Of a stretch of 64,000 nucleotides of DNA, positions 9,090 through 17,215 are shown in pieces (position 1 is the stretch's first letter; each line of letters opens with the position of its first letter). Made by a program: the position numbers and the translations under genes. The notes under the pieces are model-generated. The model saw only the letters and a list, made by a program, of their open reading frames with translations, did not search any database and was not told where the DNA came from. Source of the DNA: Winogradskyella haliclonae (lineage in GTDB: Bacteria; Bacteroidota; Bacteroidia; Flavobacteriales; Flavobacteriaceae); contig NZ_BMDQ01000002.1 in the NCBI RefSeq assembly GCF_014635865.1, positions 434,001 through 498,000 of the forward strand, written 5' to 3'.

Positions 9090-9289
9090 TTGAGTGTCTC
9101 ATTAGGTATTACCTAAATGCGGATGCAAATATAAAATCCTTTTTTGCTTTTGCCAAGGCTTTTTTCTATTTATTTAAAATAATAACTAAAGCATCGAATT
9201 ATTCAACAAAAAGTATTCAATTTTAATAATCCATTGTATTTTCGGCACAATAAATGTTTAATACTTCGTTATTAAAAAAACTTTAATCA

Positions 9290-10069
9290 ATGAAACGACT
9301 ATCACTTACGTTTATTCTTTTTACTGGAGTTTTACTCTCTGCACAAAACAAGACTATTGGCTTTGGAGAGAAATTAGTCTTTACTGCGTCATATAACATA
9401 TCTGGTCTACTTACAGACATTGCTCAAGTAACAATGGAAACCAGTAAAGTAAGTACTTCAAAAAGCACTTTGATGCGTTTAAAATGTAGAGCTACAACAT
9501 TTAGCAGCTTCGATAGTTTTTTTAAGGTTAGAGACTTATACGAGAGCTATGTTAGCCCAACCAGTTTAACGCCATATTTGTATAAACGTGATATTAATGA
9601 AGGTGGGTATTACAAATTTATGCAATACAAATACAGGCGCAAATCAAAATCAGTTGAGAGTATAAAAAAGAAACGTCGAAGCGATGGCACTATATGGGAA
9701 GAAAAGAAAACCTTAAATATTAGTAGCTCAACAAAAGATTTGGTAGCAACACTATATACATTACGAAATTTAGATATTAATAAAGCTAAGGTTGGAGACT
9801 CTTCTAGCTTTAAAGTATTGTTTGATAATGAAGAATCTACAGTAGTGTTTAAATATTTAGGAAAAGAAACTATTGCATCAAATATTGGACGTAAAGAATG
9901 CTATAAAATAGCCATAAGCCTTAGAGGTTCAGATTTGCTTAAAGGAAATAACTCTAATGTTATATGGTTAACGGCTGATGCAAATAAAGTTCCTGTACTA
10001 GCAAAATTTAAAATCCCTGTAGGCAATGGTGAATTAAAAATTAAGTCAGCCTCAGGTTTAAAAAACTAA
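9290..10069 (+). CDS. DUF3108 domain-containing secreted protein
   Basis: 259 aa with a signal peptide (cleavage near LLSAQ) and no other TM segment, so probably periplasmic or outer-membrane associated. The pattern GFGEKLVFTASYNISGLLTDIAQVTM at the start of the mature protein is the signature of DUF3108 proteins, which are predicted beta-rich and have no known reaction. It is followed after 4 bp by a small membrane protein. Residues about 110-130 are strongly basic (KRRSDGTIWEEKK). Function unknown; an envelope role is inferred from the signal peptide only. Confidence 0.85.
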   Translation: MKRLSLTFILFTGVLLSAQNKTIGFGEKLVFTASYNISGLLTDIAQVTMETSKVSTSKSTLMRLKCRATTFSSFDSFFKVRDLYESYVSPTSLTPYLYKRDINEGGYYKFMQYKYRRKSKSVESIKKKRRSDGTIWEEKKTLNISSSTKDLVATLYTLRNLDINKAKVGDSSSFKVLFDNEESTVVFKYLGKETIASNIGRKECYKIAISLRGSDLLKGNNSNVIWLTADANKVPVLAKFKIPVGNGELKIKSASGLKN

Positions 10070-10073
10070 TATT

Positions 10074-10403
10074 ATGAAAAAACTACTAATAATTCTAGGG
10101 TTCATTTCTGCTATATTAAGTGTTATATTATCAGTTACGCCACTCTACAAAATAGCTGTATTTCCAATTATTATAGCTTTTATTTGTGGTATAGCACTAC
10201 TCTACTTAGCAAAGAAAAAACAGATAAAGACTAAGGCCATACAATATGTTTTCTTGCTATCCATTATTTCGTTATCATTTGTAATCTATAAGAGCATATT
10301 CCAAGAAACTGAAGTTGACAATACTGAAGAGCTCGAAAAATTAGATGAATCTTCTGAAGAAGAGGCTATAAAAGAATTAGAAGACCTAGAAATTGATGAT
10401 TAG
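10074..10403 (+). CDS. Small membrane protein with acidic C-terminal tail, unknown function
   Basis: 109 aa: three predicted TM helices (about residues 3-25, 28-46 and 57-73) and then a very acidic C-terminal tail (NTEELEKLDESSEEEAIKEL) predicted to be soluble. It is 4 bp downstream of the DUF3108 gene, so the pair is probably one transcription unit. I do not recognise a family with certainty. The length, codon use and position support a real gene. Confidence 0.7.
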   Translation: MKKLLIILGFISAILSVILSVTPLYKIAVFPIIIAFICGIALLYLAKKKQIKTKAIQYVFLLSIISLSFVIYKSIFQETEVDNTEELEKLDESSEEEAIKELEDLEIDD

Positions 10404-10460
10404 ATTTTTTATTCAATTCTAATTTTTCCTTTATTTTTGAGCTTCAATAATTTAGTATAA

Positions 10461-11492
10461 ATGAAGATATTAGTTGTTCCCCTACTACTTTTAGTTGGTA
10501 CATGTTCTAATCAACGACATAGTGAAAAAGTTGATAATTTAAAAAACTCAATATCTTATTCTGAAAAAGCCCCTGTAGAAACGTATCTAAATACAATTAC
10601 TACTGAAGACTTAGAAGTCCACCTTAATGAAATTGCCTCGGATAAGTATGCTGGTCGTAGAGCTGGTGCTGATGGACACAATGAAGTTTGTGATTATATC
10701 CGAAAGTATTACGATTCTCTACAAATAAAAGCACCAAAGGCGTATCCTGATTATTTTCAAACTATACCAAAGTCTTATTTACCGGAAGAATTAAAAGTCT
10801 CTCAAAATGTAATCGCTTATATAGAAGGTTCAGAATTTCCAGAAGAAGTTTTAGTAGTCTCTGCGCACTCAGACCATATGGGTGTAATTGATGGTAAAAT
10901 ACATAATGGTGCTGATGACAATGCTTCCGGCACATCTGCAATTATGGAGGTTGCACAAGCTTTTCAATTAGCAGTTGAAAATGGACACAGACCAAGACGA
11001 AGTATCGTTTTTTTGCATTTGACCGCTGAAGAATATGGCCTCTATGGGTCTCTTTTTTATACTGAAAATCCCGCTTTTCCTTTAGAAAATACAGTGGCAA
11101 ATTTAAACACAGATATGATTGGTCGTGTAGACAAAAGGCATGAAGACAATGAAGAATATATTTATTTAATAGGCTCTGACCGTATTAGTACAGAGTTAGA
11201 TTTCATAGTTAGAAAAGCTAATGAAGAGTTTACACATCTAGAACTAGATTATAAATACAATGCTTTAAATGACTCAAACAGATACTACAACCGTTCAGAT
11301 CATTATAATTTTGCTCTAAAAAACATACCTGTAATTTTCTTTTTTAATGGTGAGCATAAAGATTATCATAAGCCAACAGACACTGTAGAAAAAATCAATT
11401 ATAAAGTGCTTCAGAAAAGAGCTCAGTTAATTTTTGCAACTGCTTGGTATGTGGCAAATTCTGATAATCCGCCTGCAAAAGAAGTGCTTTGA
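10461..11492 (+). CDS. M28-family zinc metallopeptidase (first of tandem pair)
   Basis: 343-aa exported aminopeptidase-like enzyme. The two-zinc M28 ligands are visible: SAHSDHMG (His, Asp), NGADDNASGT (bridging Asp), HLTAEEYGLYGS (catalytic Glu pair), NTDMIGR (Asp), and a final His in HKDYHKPTDT. The N-terminus is a signal sequence ending near LLLVGTC; a lipoprotein site is possible but the residue before Cys is Thr, which is unusual. It lacks the protease-associated domain found in the next gene. It is closely related to the downstream M28 gene, sharing YNRSDHYNFA-type blocks, so the two look like a tandem duplication. Confidence 0.93.
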   Translation: MKILVVPLLLLVGTCSNQRHSEKVDNLKNSISYSEKAPVETYLNTITTEDLEVHLNEIASDKYAGRRAGADGHNEVCDYIRKYYDSLQIKAPKAYPDYFQTIPKSYLPEELKVSQNVIAYIEGSEFPEEVLVVSAHSDHMGVIDGKIHNGADDNASGTSAIMEVAQAFQLAVENGHRPRRSIVFLHLTAEEYGLYGSLFYTENPAFPLENTVANLNTDMIGRVDKRHEDNEEYIYLIGSDRISTELDFIVRKANEEFTHLELDYKYNALNDSNRYYNRSDHYNFALKNIPVIFFFNGEHKDYHKPTDTVEKINYKVLQKRAQLIFATAWYVANSDNPPAKEVL

Positions 11493-11608
11493 TGTTAAAG
11501 TATGTTAATCAAATATTGATTTGTGTTTTTACTCCTCAATATTTAGTTATTTTTAAACCTAAGACTAAATGCAGTCATAATTAACCGAAAACAAAATTCA
11601 ATTACATA

Positions 11609-13165
11609 ATGAAAAAATTAGTTCCTATCATATGTTTATCTACTATCATATTTGCCTGTGGTAGCGGAAAAGGTAATAACTCAAATGCTTCAAGTAAAAG
11701 TGTTGCCAATCCTGTAGACTATGCTAAAACCATAACGCAAGATGAGCTTAAGACCTTGCTGTATAAATATGCTTCTGATGAATTTGAAGGAAGAAATACT
11801 GGAGAGAAAGGTCAAAAAATGGCTGTCGAGTATTTAAAAGAACAGTACATGTCCATGGGAATTTCTTCACCCTATAATAATGATAATTACTTTCAAGAAG
11901 TGCCGCTTCAAAAACAACAAGTAGCAGAAGCAGAAATTATGGTTAACGGAACGTCTTACGATGCCTACACTAATCATATAGTCTTAGCAATCTCCAAAAG
12001 CTTAGACTTAAAAGCATCAGAAATCGTATATGTAGGTCACGGTATTGATGCAGATAATTATTCTGATTATAAAGATGTAGATGTTAAAGGAAAGATTGTT
12101 TTAGCGAAAGCGGGCGAACCAAAAGATGCAAGTGGAAACTACATAACTTCTGGAACAACAGAAAATACAAAATGGACAAATGGTCGTCAATCACTATCTA
12201 GTAAAAGAAATGCAGCTAAAGATAATGGTGCAAAAGCAATGTTATATTTTGATGGCAATTTGTTTTCTAGATATGCGCCATTCTACAAAAGAGGCATCTC
12301 AGGAAGGTTATCTTTAAAGACTAAAAGTGATGATTTTGCTTTTCTTATGATTGAAGAAAACTTGGCTAAGGCATTACATGACTCAATATCTGAAGATGGT
12401 TCAGCTAAAGTTTTGAGTACAAACCTAACATTGAAAGCTGAAAGAAAAGCTGAGGACATCATGTCAGAAAATGTTGTAGCTTTTATAAAAGGGTCTGAAA
12501 AGCCTGATGAAGTATTAGTTATATCTGCGCATTTAGATCATGAAGGTATTAAAAACGGTCAAGTATATAACGGTGCGGATGATGATGGCTCCGGTACAGT
12601 TGCAATTTTAGAAATAGCTGAAGCTTTTCAAGAAGCAGTAAAAAACGGACACACACCTAAGCGTTCTATATTGTTTTTACATGTTACTGGTGAAGAAAAA
12701 GGTCTTTTAGGATCTAGATATTACACAGATATGGATCCTATTTACCCTCTTAAAAATACTGTTGCTGATCTTAATATAGATATGATAGGTAGAATTGACC
12801 CTAAGCGTAAGGAAGGTGACCGTAACTATGTTTACCTTATTGGTAGTGACAAATTAAGTACAGAGTTGCATGAACTATCTGAAGACGTCAATAAAAAGTA
12901 TACTAACATAGAATTAGACTACACATACAATGATGAAAATGATCCTAACCGTTATTATTACCGTTCTGATCATTATAATTTTGCCAAAAATAATGTTCCT
13001 GTAATTTTCTATTTCAACGGAACTCACGCTGATTATCACAAACCAAGTGATACACCAGATAAAATTGAATACGATTTGTTAGAAAACAGAACTCGCTTAG
13101 TGTTTCATACAGCATGGGAAGTTGCTAATAGAGATGAGCGCATTGTCGTAGATAAAGCTGAATAA
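11609..13165 (+). CDS. M28-family zinc metallopeptidase lipoprotein with protease-associated domain
   Basis: 518 aa. The signal peptide ends in IIFAC followed by GSG, so it is probably a surface or periplasmic lipoprotein. Residues about 120-270 form a PA-type insertion (YVGHGIDADNYSDYKDVDVKGKIVLAKAGEP). The catalytic part has all M28 zinc ligands: SAHLDHEG, NGADDDGSGT, HVTGEEKGLLGS, NIDMIGRID and HADYHKPSDT. It is longer than its upstream paralogue mainly because of the PA domain. Likely role: extracytoplasmic peptide degradation for nutrition. It ends in a bidirectional terminator. Confidence 0.95.
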   Translation: MKKLVPIICLSTIIFACGSGKGNNSNASSKSVANPVDYAKTITQDELKTLLYKYASDEFEGRNTGEKGQKMAVEYLKEQYMSMGISSPYNNDNYFQEVPLQKQQVAEAEIMVNGTSYDAYTNHIVLAISKSLDLKASEIVYVGHGIDADNYSDYKDVDVKGKIVLAKAGEPKDASGNYITSGTTENTKWTNGRQSLSSKRNAAKDNGAKAMLYFDGNLFSRYAPFYKRGISGRLSLKTKSDDFAFLMIEENLAKALHDSISEDGSAKVLSTNLTLKAERKAEDIMSENVVAFIKGSEKPDEVLVISAHLDHEGIKNGQVYNGADDDGSGTVAILEIAEAFQEAVKNGHTPKRSILFLHVTGEEKGLLGSRYYTDMDPIYPLKNTVADLNIDMIGRIDPKRKEGDRNYVYLIGSDKLSTELHELSEDVNKKYTNIELDYTYNDENDPNRYYYRSDHYNFAKNNVPVIFYFNGTHADYHKPSDTPDKIEYDLLENRTRLVFHTAWEVANRDERIVVDKAE

Positions 13166-13190
13166 TAATCTTTATAACATAATACAAACA

Positions 13191-13224
13191 AAAAAAGCCT
13201 TTCAAATTTGAAAGGCTTTTTTTT
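13191..13224. terminator. Bidirectional Rho-independent terminator
   Basis: A perfect stem AAAAAAGCCTTTCAAA / TTTGAAAGGCTTTTTT is flanked by A's on the left and T's on the right. It can end the M28 peptidase transcript on plus and tRNA-His on minus. Confidence 0.85.
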
Positions 13225-13225
13225 G

Positions 13226-13300
13226 GGTGGAAGATGGGGCTCGAACCCACGACTTTCGGTACCACAAACCGACGCTCTAACCAACTGAGCTACAACCACC
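13226..13300 (-). tRNA. tRNA-His (anticodon GUG)
   Basis: The minus strand gives a tRNA with an extra 5' G (G-1, base 13300) opposite discriminator C73, the identity mark of tRNA-His. D stem GCTC/GAGC; anticodon loop TTGTGGT (GTG) on stem TCGGT/ACCGA; T arm GTGGG TTCGAGC CCCAT. The acceptor stem GTGGTTG/CTTCCAC pairs except for two adjacent U-U oppositions (5:68 and 6:67). Confidence 0.93.
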
Positions 13301-13359
13301 ATTTTAATAGGACTGCAAATGTAAATTATTTCCCATTTTCTGCAAAGGCTTTTTTTAAC

Positions 13360-14079
13360 TTATTTTAAATCAAATAAGCTTTCCACAGCAGGAAAACGTT
13401 CAACAGTATAACCTTCAGCATGTTCTACTCCTACCATACGGCCAGTGTTTCTTGCACGATACTCAATACTATCGGAAAAATTCTTACTAGATATTGGTGT
13501 TTCTGGTTCTTTACTATCAGGGTTATAAAACTGTGTTTTATAAGCAAATACAGATGCCATTTTTTGTTCCATAAAACCAGTTATATCTACTACAACATCA
13601 GGCTTTAAATCTTTCCATTGTATATAATGATAAACTGCTTTTGGTCGCCATGATGATTGACTTTTCCCATTTATCTCAGTTTCAATTTTAATTAATCCGC
13701 TTAAAAAACAAGCATTACTAACCAGTTGACTTCCCTTTCTATGATCTATGTGTCTATCATCAATAGCATTACAAAGCACAATTTCTGGCTGATACTTTCT
13801 AATCATTTTAATGACTTCTAATTGATGTGCCTTATCATTAACAAAAAAACCATCCGCAAAAGCTACATTTTCTCTAACTGCTACACCTAATATTTGTGCA
13901 GCATCAGCAGCTTCTTGATCCCTGGTTTCTGCTGTTCCACGTGTCCCTAACTCTCCACGTGTTAAATCAAGAATACCTACCTTTTTTCCGTTGGCAACTT
14001 CTTTGGCTACTGTGCCACCACATCCTAACTCTACATCATCAGGATGAGCGCCAATGGCTAATATGTCTAATTTCATCAT
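13360..14079 (-). CDS. bshB1: Bacillithiol biosynthesis deacetylase BshB1
   Basis: Removes the acetyl group from GlcNAc-malate to give GlcN-malate, the second step of bacillithiol synthesis. The protein has PIG-L/LmbE-fold zinc motifs: AHPDDVELGCGGT at residues about 10-22 (His and two Asp) and HIDHRKG near 113-119. Its 239-aa length and the LTRGELGTRGTAETRDQEA block match BshB1. Start is uncertain by one codon (two consecutive ATGs). It is 22 bp downstream of a sulphur amino-acid PLP enzyme, which fits thiol metabolism. BshA and BshC are not in the window. Confidence 0.93.
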   Translation of the reverse strand: MMKLDILAIGAHPDDVELGCGGTVAKEVANGKKVGILDLTRGELGTRGTAETRDQEAADAAQILGVAVRENVAFADGFFVNDKAHQLEVIKMIRKYQPEIVLCNAIDDRHIDHRKGSQLVSNACFLSGLIKIETEINGKSQSSWRPKAVYHYIQWKDLKPDVVVDITGFMEQKMASVFAYKTQFYNPDSKEPETPISSKNFSDSIEYRARNTGRMVGVEHAEGYTVERFPAVESLFDLK

Positions 14080-14101
14080 AATATTTTTAAAACATCATTA
14101 G

Positions 14102-15247
14102 CTATGCATTCATAGCTTGTTCAATATCCTTCTTTAAATCTTTAAGGTTTTCTATTCCAACTGAAAAACGAATCAATTGGTCACTTATACCTACAGCGTT
14201 ACGTTCTTCTTGAGTTAATAATGCATGTGAAGTCAAATGTGGAGAAATAACTGTACTCTCTATTCCTGCTAAACTCATAGAAGATTTTATCAATTTTAAA
14301 GCCTTCTGAAAGGTTTCGGAATCTAAACTTTTATCTAATTCAAAAGATAACATAGCACCAAAGCCTTTCATTTGGGCTTTTGCTAATTTATACTCGGGAT
14401 GTGATTTTAACCCTGGATAATATACCTTAGAAACTTTTGGATGTTTATTTAACCATTTGGCAAGTTTTAAAGCGCTTTTTGTTTGGGCTTTTACACGCAA
14501 TCCCAAGGTTTTCATACTACGTTCTAGCATCCAAACCGTCATATCACTTAGGCTTCCTCCTAAATTCTTTGATACGTTCCAAATACGATCCATATGTTCT
14601 TTTGAACTTGCTACAGCTCCTGCACAAATATCGCTATGACCTCCAAAATATTTAGTAGCGGAATGCATTACCATATCAATACCGTAGCTAGCCGGGTTTT
14701 GATTTATAGGTGAGGCAAATGTATTGTCAATGGAAGTTAATATCCCTTTTGACTTTGCCAGCTCAGCAATAGCTTTAATATTAGTAATTGTAAGCAAAGG
14801 ATTTGAAGGTGTTTCAATATGTATCAGTTTTGTATTTGACTGAATTGCTGCTTCAAAATCTTTTACTTCATAACCATTTGTAAAGGTATATTCTATGCCA
14901 TACTTTGGGAATTCTTCTTTTATAAAATTCACTGTGCCTCCATACAGTGTATTCTGTACGACTAAATGGTCACCCTTACTTAAAAAAGCCAAAAACATAT
15001 GGCTAATCGCTGCCATTCCAGACCCAAATATCATAGCGGTTTCAGTACCTTCTAATGCAGCTATTTTTTTTGATAAATACTCCTGGTTTGGCGTATTAAA
15101 ATAACGAGGATATCGCTTAACATCCACATCTAAAAACTCATAGGAAGAGCTCAAATACATTGGAGAGACAGCGCCTTTAAACTGCTTATCTTTAATTTCA
15201 CCAACATGAGTACAGATTGTATTTACACCTAATTTCTTTTCTGACAT
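14102..15247 (-). CDS. Cys/Met metabolism PLP enzyme (cystathionine gamma-synthase / methionine gamma-lyase-like)
   Basis: Trans-sulfuration family PLP enzyme, 381 aa from the ATG of MSEKKLGVNT; two upstream in-frame ATGs (15256, 15268) are alternatives. PLP lysine in MHSATKYFGGHSD (Lys199 with this start), Asp in SIDNTFASP, phosphate loop SGMAAIS, substrate region SLAGIEST. The family includes cystathionine gamma-synthase, O-acetyl/succinylhomoserine sulfhydrylase and methionine gamma-lyase; the residues visible do not settle which. It is directly upstream of bshB1 on the minus strand, so a role supplying or recycling cysteine for bacillithiol is plausible (inference). Confidence 0.92.
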   Translation of the reverse strand: MSEKKLGVNTICTHVGEIKDKQFKGAVSPMYLSSSYEFLDVDVKRYPRYFNTPNQEYLSKKIAALEGTETAMIFGSGMAAISHMFLAFLSKGDHLVVQNTLYGGTVNFIKEEFPKYGIEYTFTNGYEVKDFEAAIQSNTKLIHIETPSNPLLTITNIKAIAELAKSKGILTSIDNTFASPINQNPASYGIDMVMHSATKYFGGHSDICAGAVASSKEHMDRIWNVSKNLGGSLSDMTVWMLERSMKTLGLRVKAQTKSALKLAKWLNKHPKVSKVYYPGLKSHPEYKLAKAQMKGFGAMLSFELDKSLDSETFQKALKLIKSSMSLAGIESTVISPHLTSHALLTQEERNAVGISDQLIRFSVGIENLKDLKKDIEQAMNA

Positions 15248-15287
15248 ATTGTGCATTTTTATTACCATAAAAGTAATGAAAAGTGTG

Positions 15288-16694
15288 CTATACTTTTACT
15301 GATTTCCAATATCCTTTTTTAAACCAAAAAATACCTAAAATTACGATGAGAACCTCAGCCAAAGTTATAGCTAAAAATACGCCTAATGGTCCAAAATCAA
15401 ATGTCAACGCCATGAGGTAAGCAAACGGTAATTGAAATAACCAAAAACATATAAAGTTTATCCAAGTTGGTGTTTTTGTATCACCAGCTCCGTTAAAGGC
15501 ATTAATAACTACCATACCATAGCCATAGAAAATATAGCCTGCTGCAATAATTCTAAGGCATAGCGCTCCATTTCTAACTACCTCAGCTTCTTGAGAAAAC
15601 AACCCAACTATTTGGGGTGCAAATAATAAATATATAACAGAAACTATACCCATAAAAGCAGCACTGTACTTTCCGGTTTTCCATACAGATTGTTCTGCAC
15701 GGTCTGGTTTCTTAGCTCCTAAATTTTGACCAACTAATGTAGCCGCTGCATTACTCATTCCCCATGCTGGCATTAATGTAAACATCATAACACGAATAGC
15801 AATTGTGTAACCTGCTAATACTTCACTACCAAATTCGCTCATTATACGCATTAAAAAGACCCATGACGATGTTCCTATTAAGAATTGTCCAATACCACCA
15901 AGTGAAACTTTTATGAGATTAACCATAACAGCCACTCTTATCATGAGATCCTTGAGACCAACTTTAATACGACTCCATCCGTAGAACAATACAAATAATT
16001 GAAAGATAACTGCTGTACCTCTACCAATTGTTGTAGCTATTGCAGCACCTTGTACACCATAAGCAGGAATTGGTCCAAATCCAAAAATAAATATTGGGTC
16101 CAAAATAATATTTAAGCTATTAGAAACAATTAAAGCCCACATAGCAACTGAAGCGTCTCCTGCACCTCTAAAAATGGCATTGATTAAAAAGAGTAACATA
16201 ATGGTTACGTTGCCGCCTAAAAGTATTTGTGTATAACCATAGCCTTCTTCAATGAGATCAGCTTCTCCGCCCATAAGACCAAGAATCTCTTTAGGATATA
16301 ATATTCCTATTGCACTGATAAGGGCAGCAACGATAATACCAAGAAAAATAACTTGAACTGCTGCCTGAGAAGCACCTTCATTATCTTTTTCACCAATACG
16401 TCTTGCTACAATAGCAGTAGCAGCCATACTAAGACCAATTGCAACAGCATATACAAGAGTAATAACTGATTCTGTAAGACCAATAGTAGCTACAGCATTA
16501 ACGCTAACTTGAGAGACGTAAAAAATATCTACGATAGCAAAAATAGATTCCATAAGCATTTCCAATATCATTGGAATGGATAACATAAAGACGGCTCTTC
16601 GGATACTACCAGAAGTAAAATCTTGTTCCTTGCCAGAAACAGCGATTTTAAAATATTTAAAAAATTGTTTTATTGAGATTTTGTTTGATTGCAT
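15288..16694 (-). CDS. MATE-family multidrug/toxin efflux transporter
   Basis: 468 aa from the ATG of MQSNKISIKQFFKY, chosen because the 26 residues before it in the open frame resemble non-coding translation. About 12 TM helices in two related halves, with family blocks SIPMILEMLMESIFAIVD in TM1, GLSMAATAIVARRIGE in the first half, and GMSNAAATLVGQNLGAKKP starting the second half. MATE proteins export cationic drugs or metabolites by Na+ or H+ antiport. It is 40 bp upstream of the trans-sulfuration gene on the same strand. Substrate unknown. Confidence 0.94.
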   Translation of the reverse strand: MQSNKISIKQFFKYFKIAVSGKEQDFTSGSIRRAVFMLSIPMILEMLMESIFAIVDIFYVSQVSVNAVATIGLTESVITLVYAVAIGLSMAATAIVARRIGEKDNEGASQAAVQVIFLGIIVAALISAIGILYPKEILGLMGGEADLIEEGYGYTQILLGGNVTIMLLFLINAIFRGAGDASVAMWALIVSNSLNIILDPIFIFGFGPIPAYGVQGAAIATTIGRGTAVIFQLFVLFYGWSRIKVGLKDLMIRVAVMVNLIKVSLGGIGQFLIGTSSWVFLMRIMSEFGSEVLAGYTIAIRVMMFTLMPAWGMSNAAATLVGQNLGAKKPDRAEQSVWKTGKYSAAFMGIVSVIYLLFAPQIVGLFSQEAEVVRNGALCLRIIAAGYIFYGYGMVVINAFNGAGDTKTPTWINFICFWLFQLPFAYLMALTFDFGPLGVFLAITLAEVLIVILGIFWFKKGYWKSVKV

Positions 16695-16854
16695 AGTTGA
16701 AATAAGTTTAATATAAAATGTATCAAGTAATACTATTACTTGATAATTAAGACATCGCAGAGGAAGCGACAATTTTTCCGAAAGGTTAACTTATGCTATC
16801 ATAATGTCAAATATGCACATTATTTTTCAATTAGAAAGGAGTTCTATTAAGTAA

Positions 16855-16965
16855 TTAATCTCTTTTACCAATATTATTGTAGGCTCTAATAATAAAAAAT
16901 GCCCAAAGTGCTACTAGTGCAGAAACAACAATAGAAAACCAAAATACAATATCATCTGCCTCCAT
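16855..16965 (-). CDS. Tiny single-TM membrane protein (36 aa), unknown function
   Basis: Starts ATG GAG GCA GAT and reads MEADDIVFWFSIVVSALVAL... with one TM helix (residues about 5-27) and a basic tail ending GKRD. It overlaps the end of the 62-aa membrane protein upstream by 14 bp in another frame, which is typical of translational coupling. I do not recognise a family. The hydrophobic helix flanked by acidic (outside) and basic (inside) ends makes a random ORF less likely. Confidence 0.55.
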   Translation of the reverse strand: MEADDIVFWFSIVVSALVALWAFFIIRAYNNIGKRD

Positions 16966-17140
16966 TGTTAAGAATTTTAAGGTAAATCATCACACCTAAT
17001 AACGTTGGAGCCCATAGGCCTACAAAGATACCATGCAATTTATCACCAGTTAAGAATAAGTATTCTGCTACAATAATTATGACTGCACATAATGCAAGCA
17101 TTAAGAAGTTTGCAGTGCCTAACTTTTTGAAGTTATTCAT
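16952..17140 (-). CDS. Small two-TM membrane protein (62 aa), unknown function
   Basis: A basic start MNNFKKLG is followed by TM1 (about residues 10-30) and TM2 (about 36-56), with a short tail. It lies 75 bp downstream of the large CcsBA gene on the same strand and overlaps the following 36-aa ORF. The context suggests a small accessory to cytochrome c maturation or the respiratory chain, but that is only guilt by association. No recognised domain. Confidence 0.6.
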   Translation of the reverse strand: MNNFKKLGTANFLMLALCAVIIIVAEYLFLTGDKLHGIFVGLWAPTLLGVMIYLKILNNGGR

Positions 17141-17215
17141 TTAATGAGTTGGTTTTATGCCAACAAGTTAACAAAAATGAATTTTACTTCAATAAATTCT
17201 AGTAAAATAAATATG

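Noticed and set aside
8990-9226. Plus-strand ORF of 78 codons
   Set aside because: It runs over the tRNA-Ser gene and its terminator; the sequence RRKRDSNPRR is translated tRNA T-arm, a known artefact.
13105-13302. Minus-strand ORF of 65 codons
   Set aside because: It covers tRNA-His and the terminator; the text SVCGTESRGFEPHLPP is translated tRNA.
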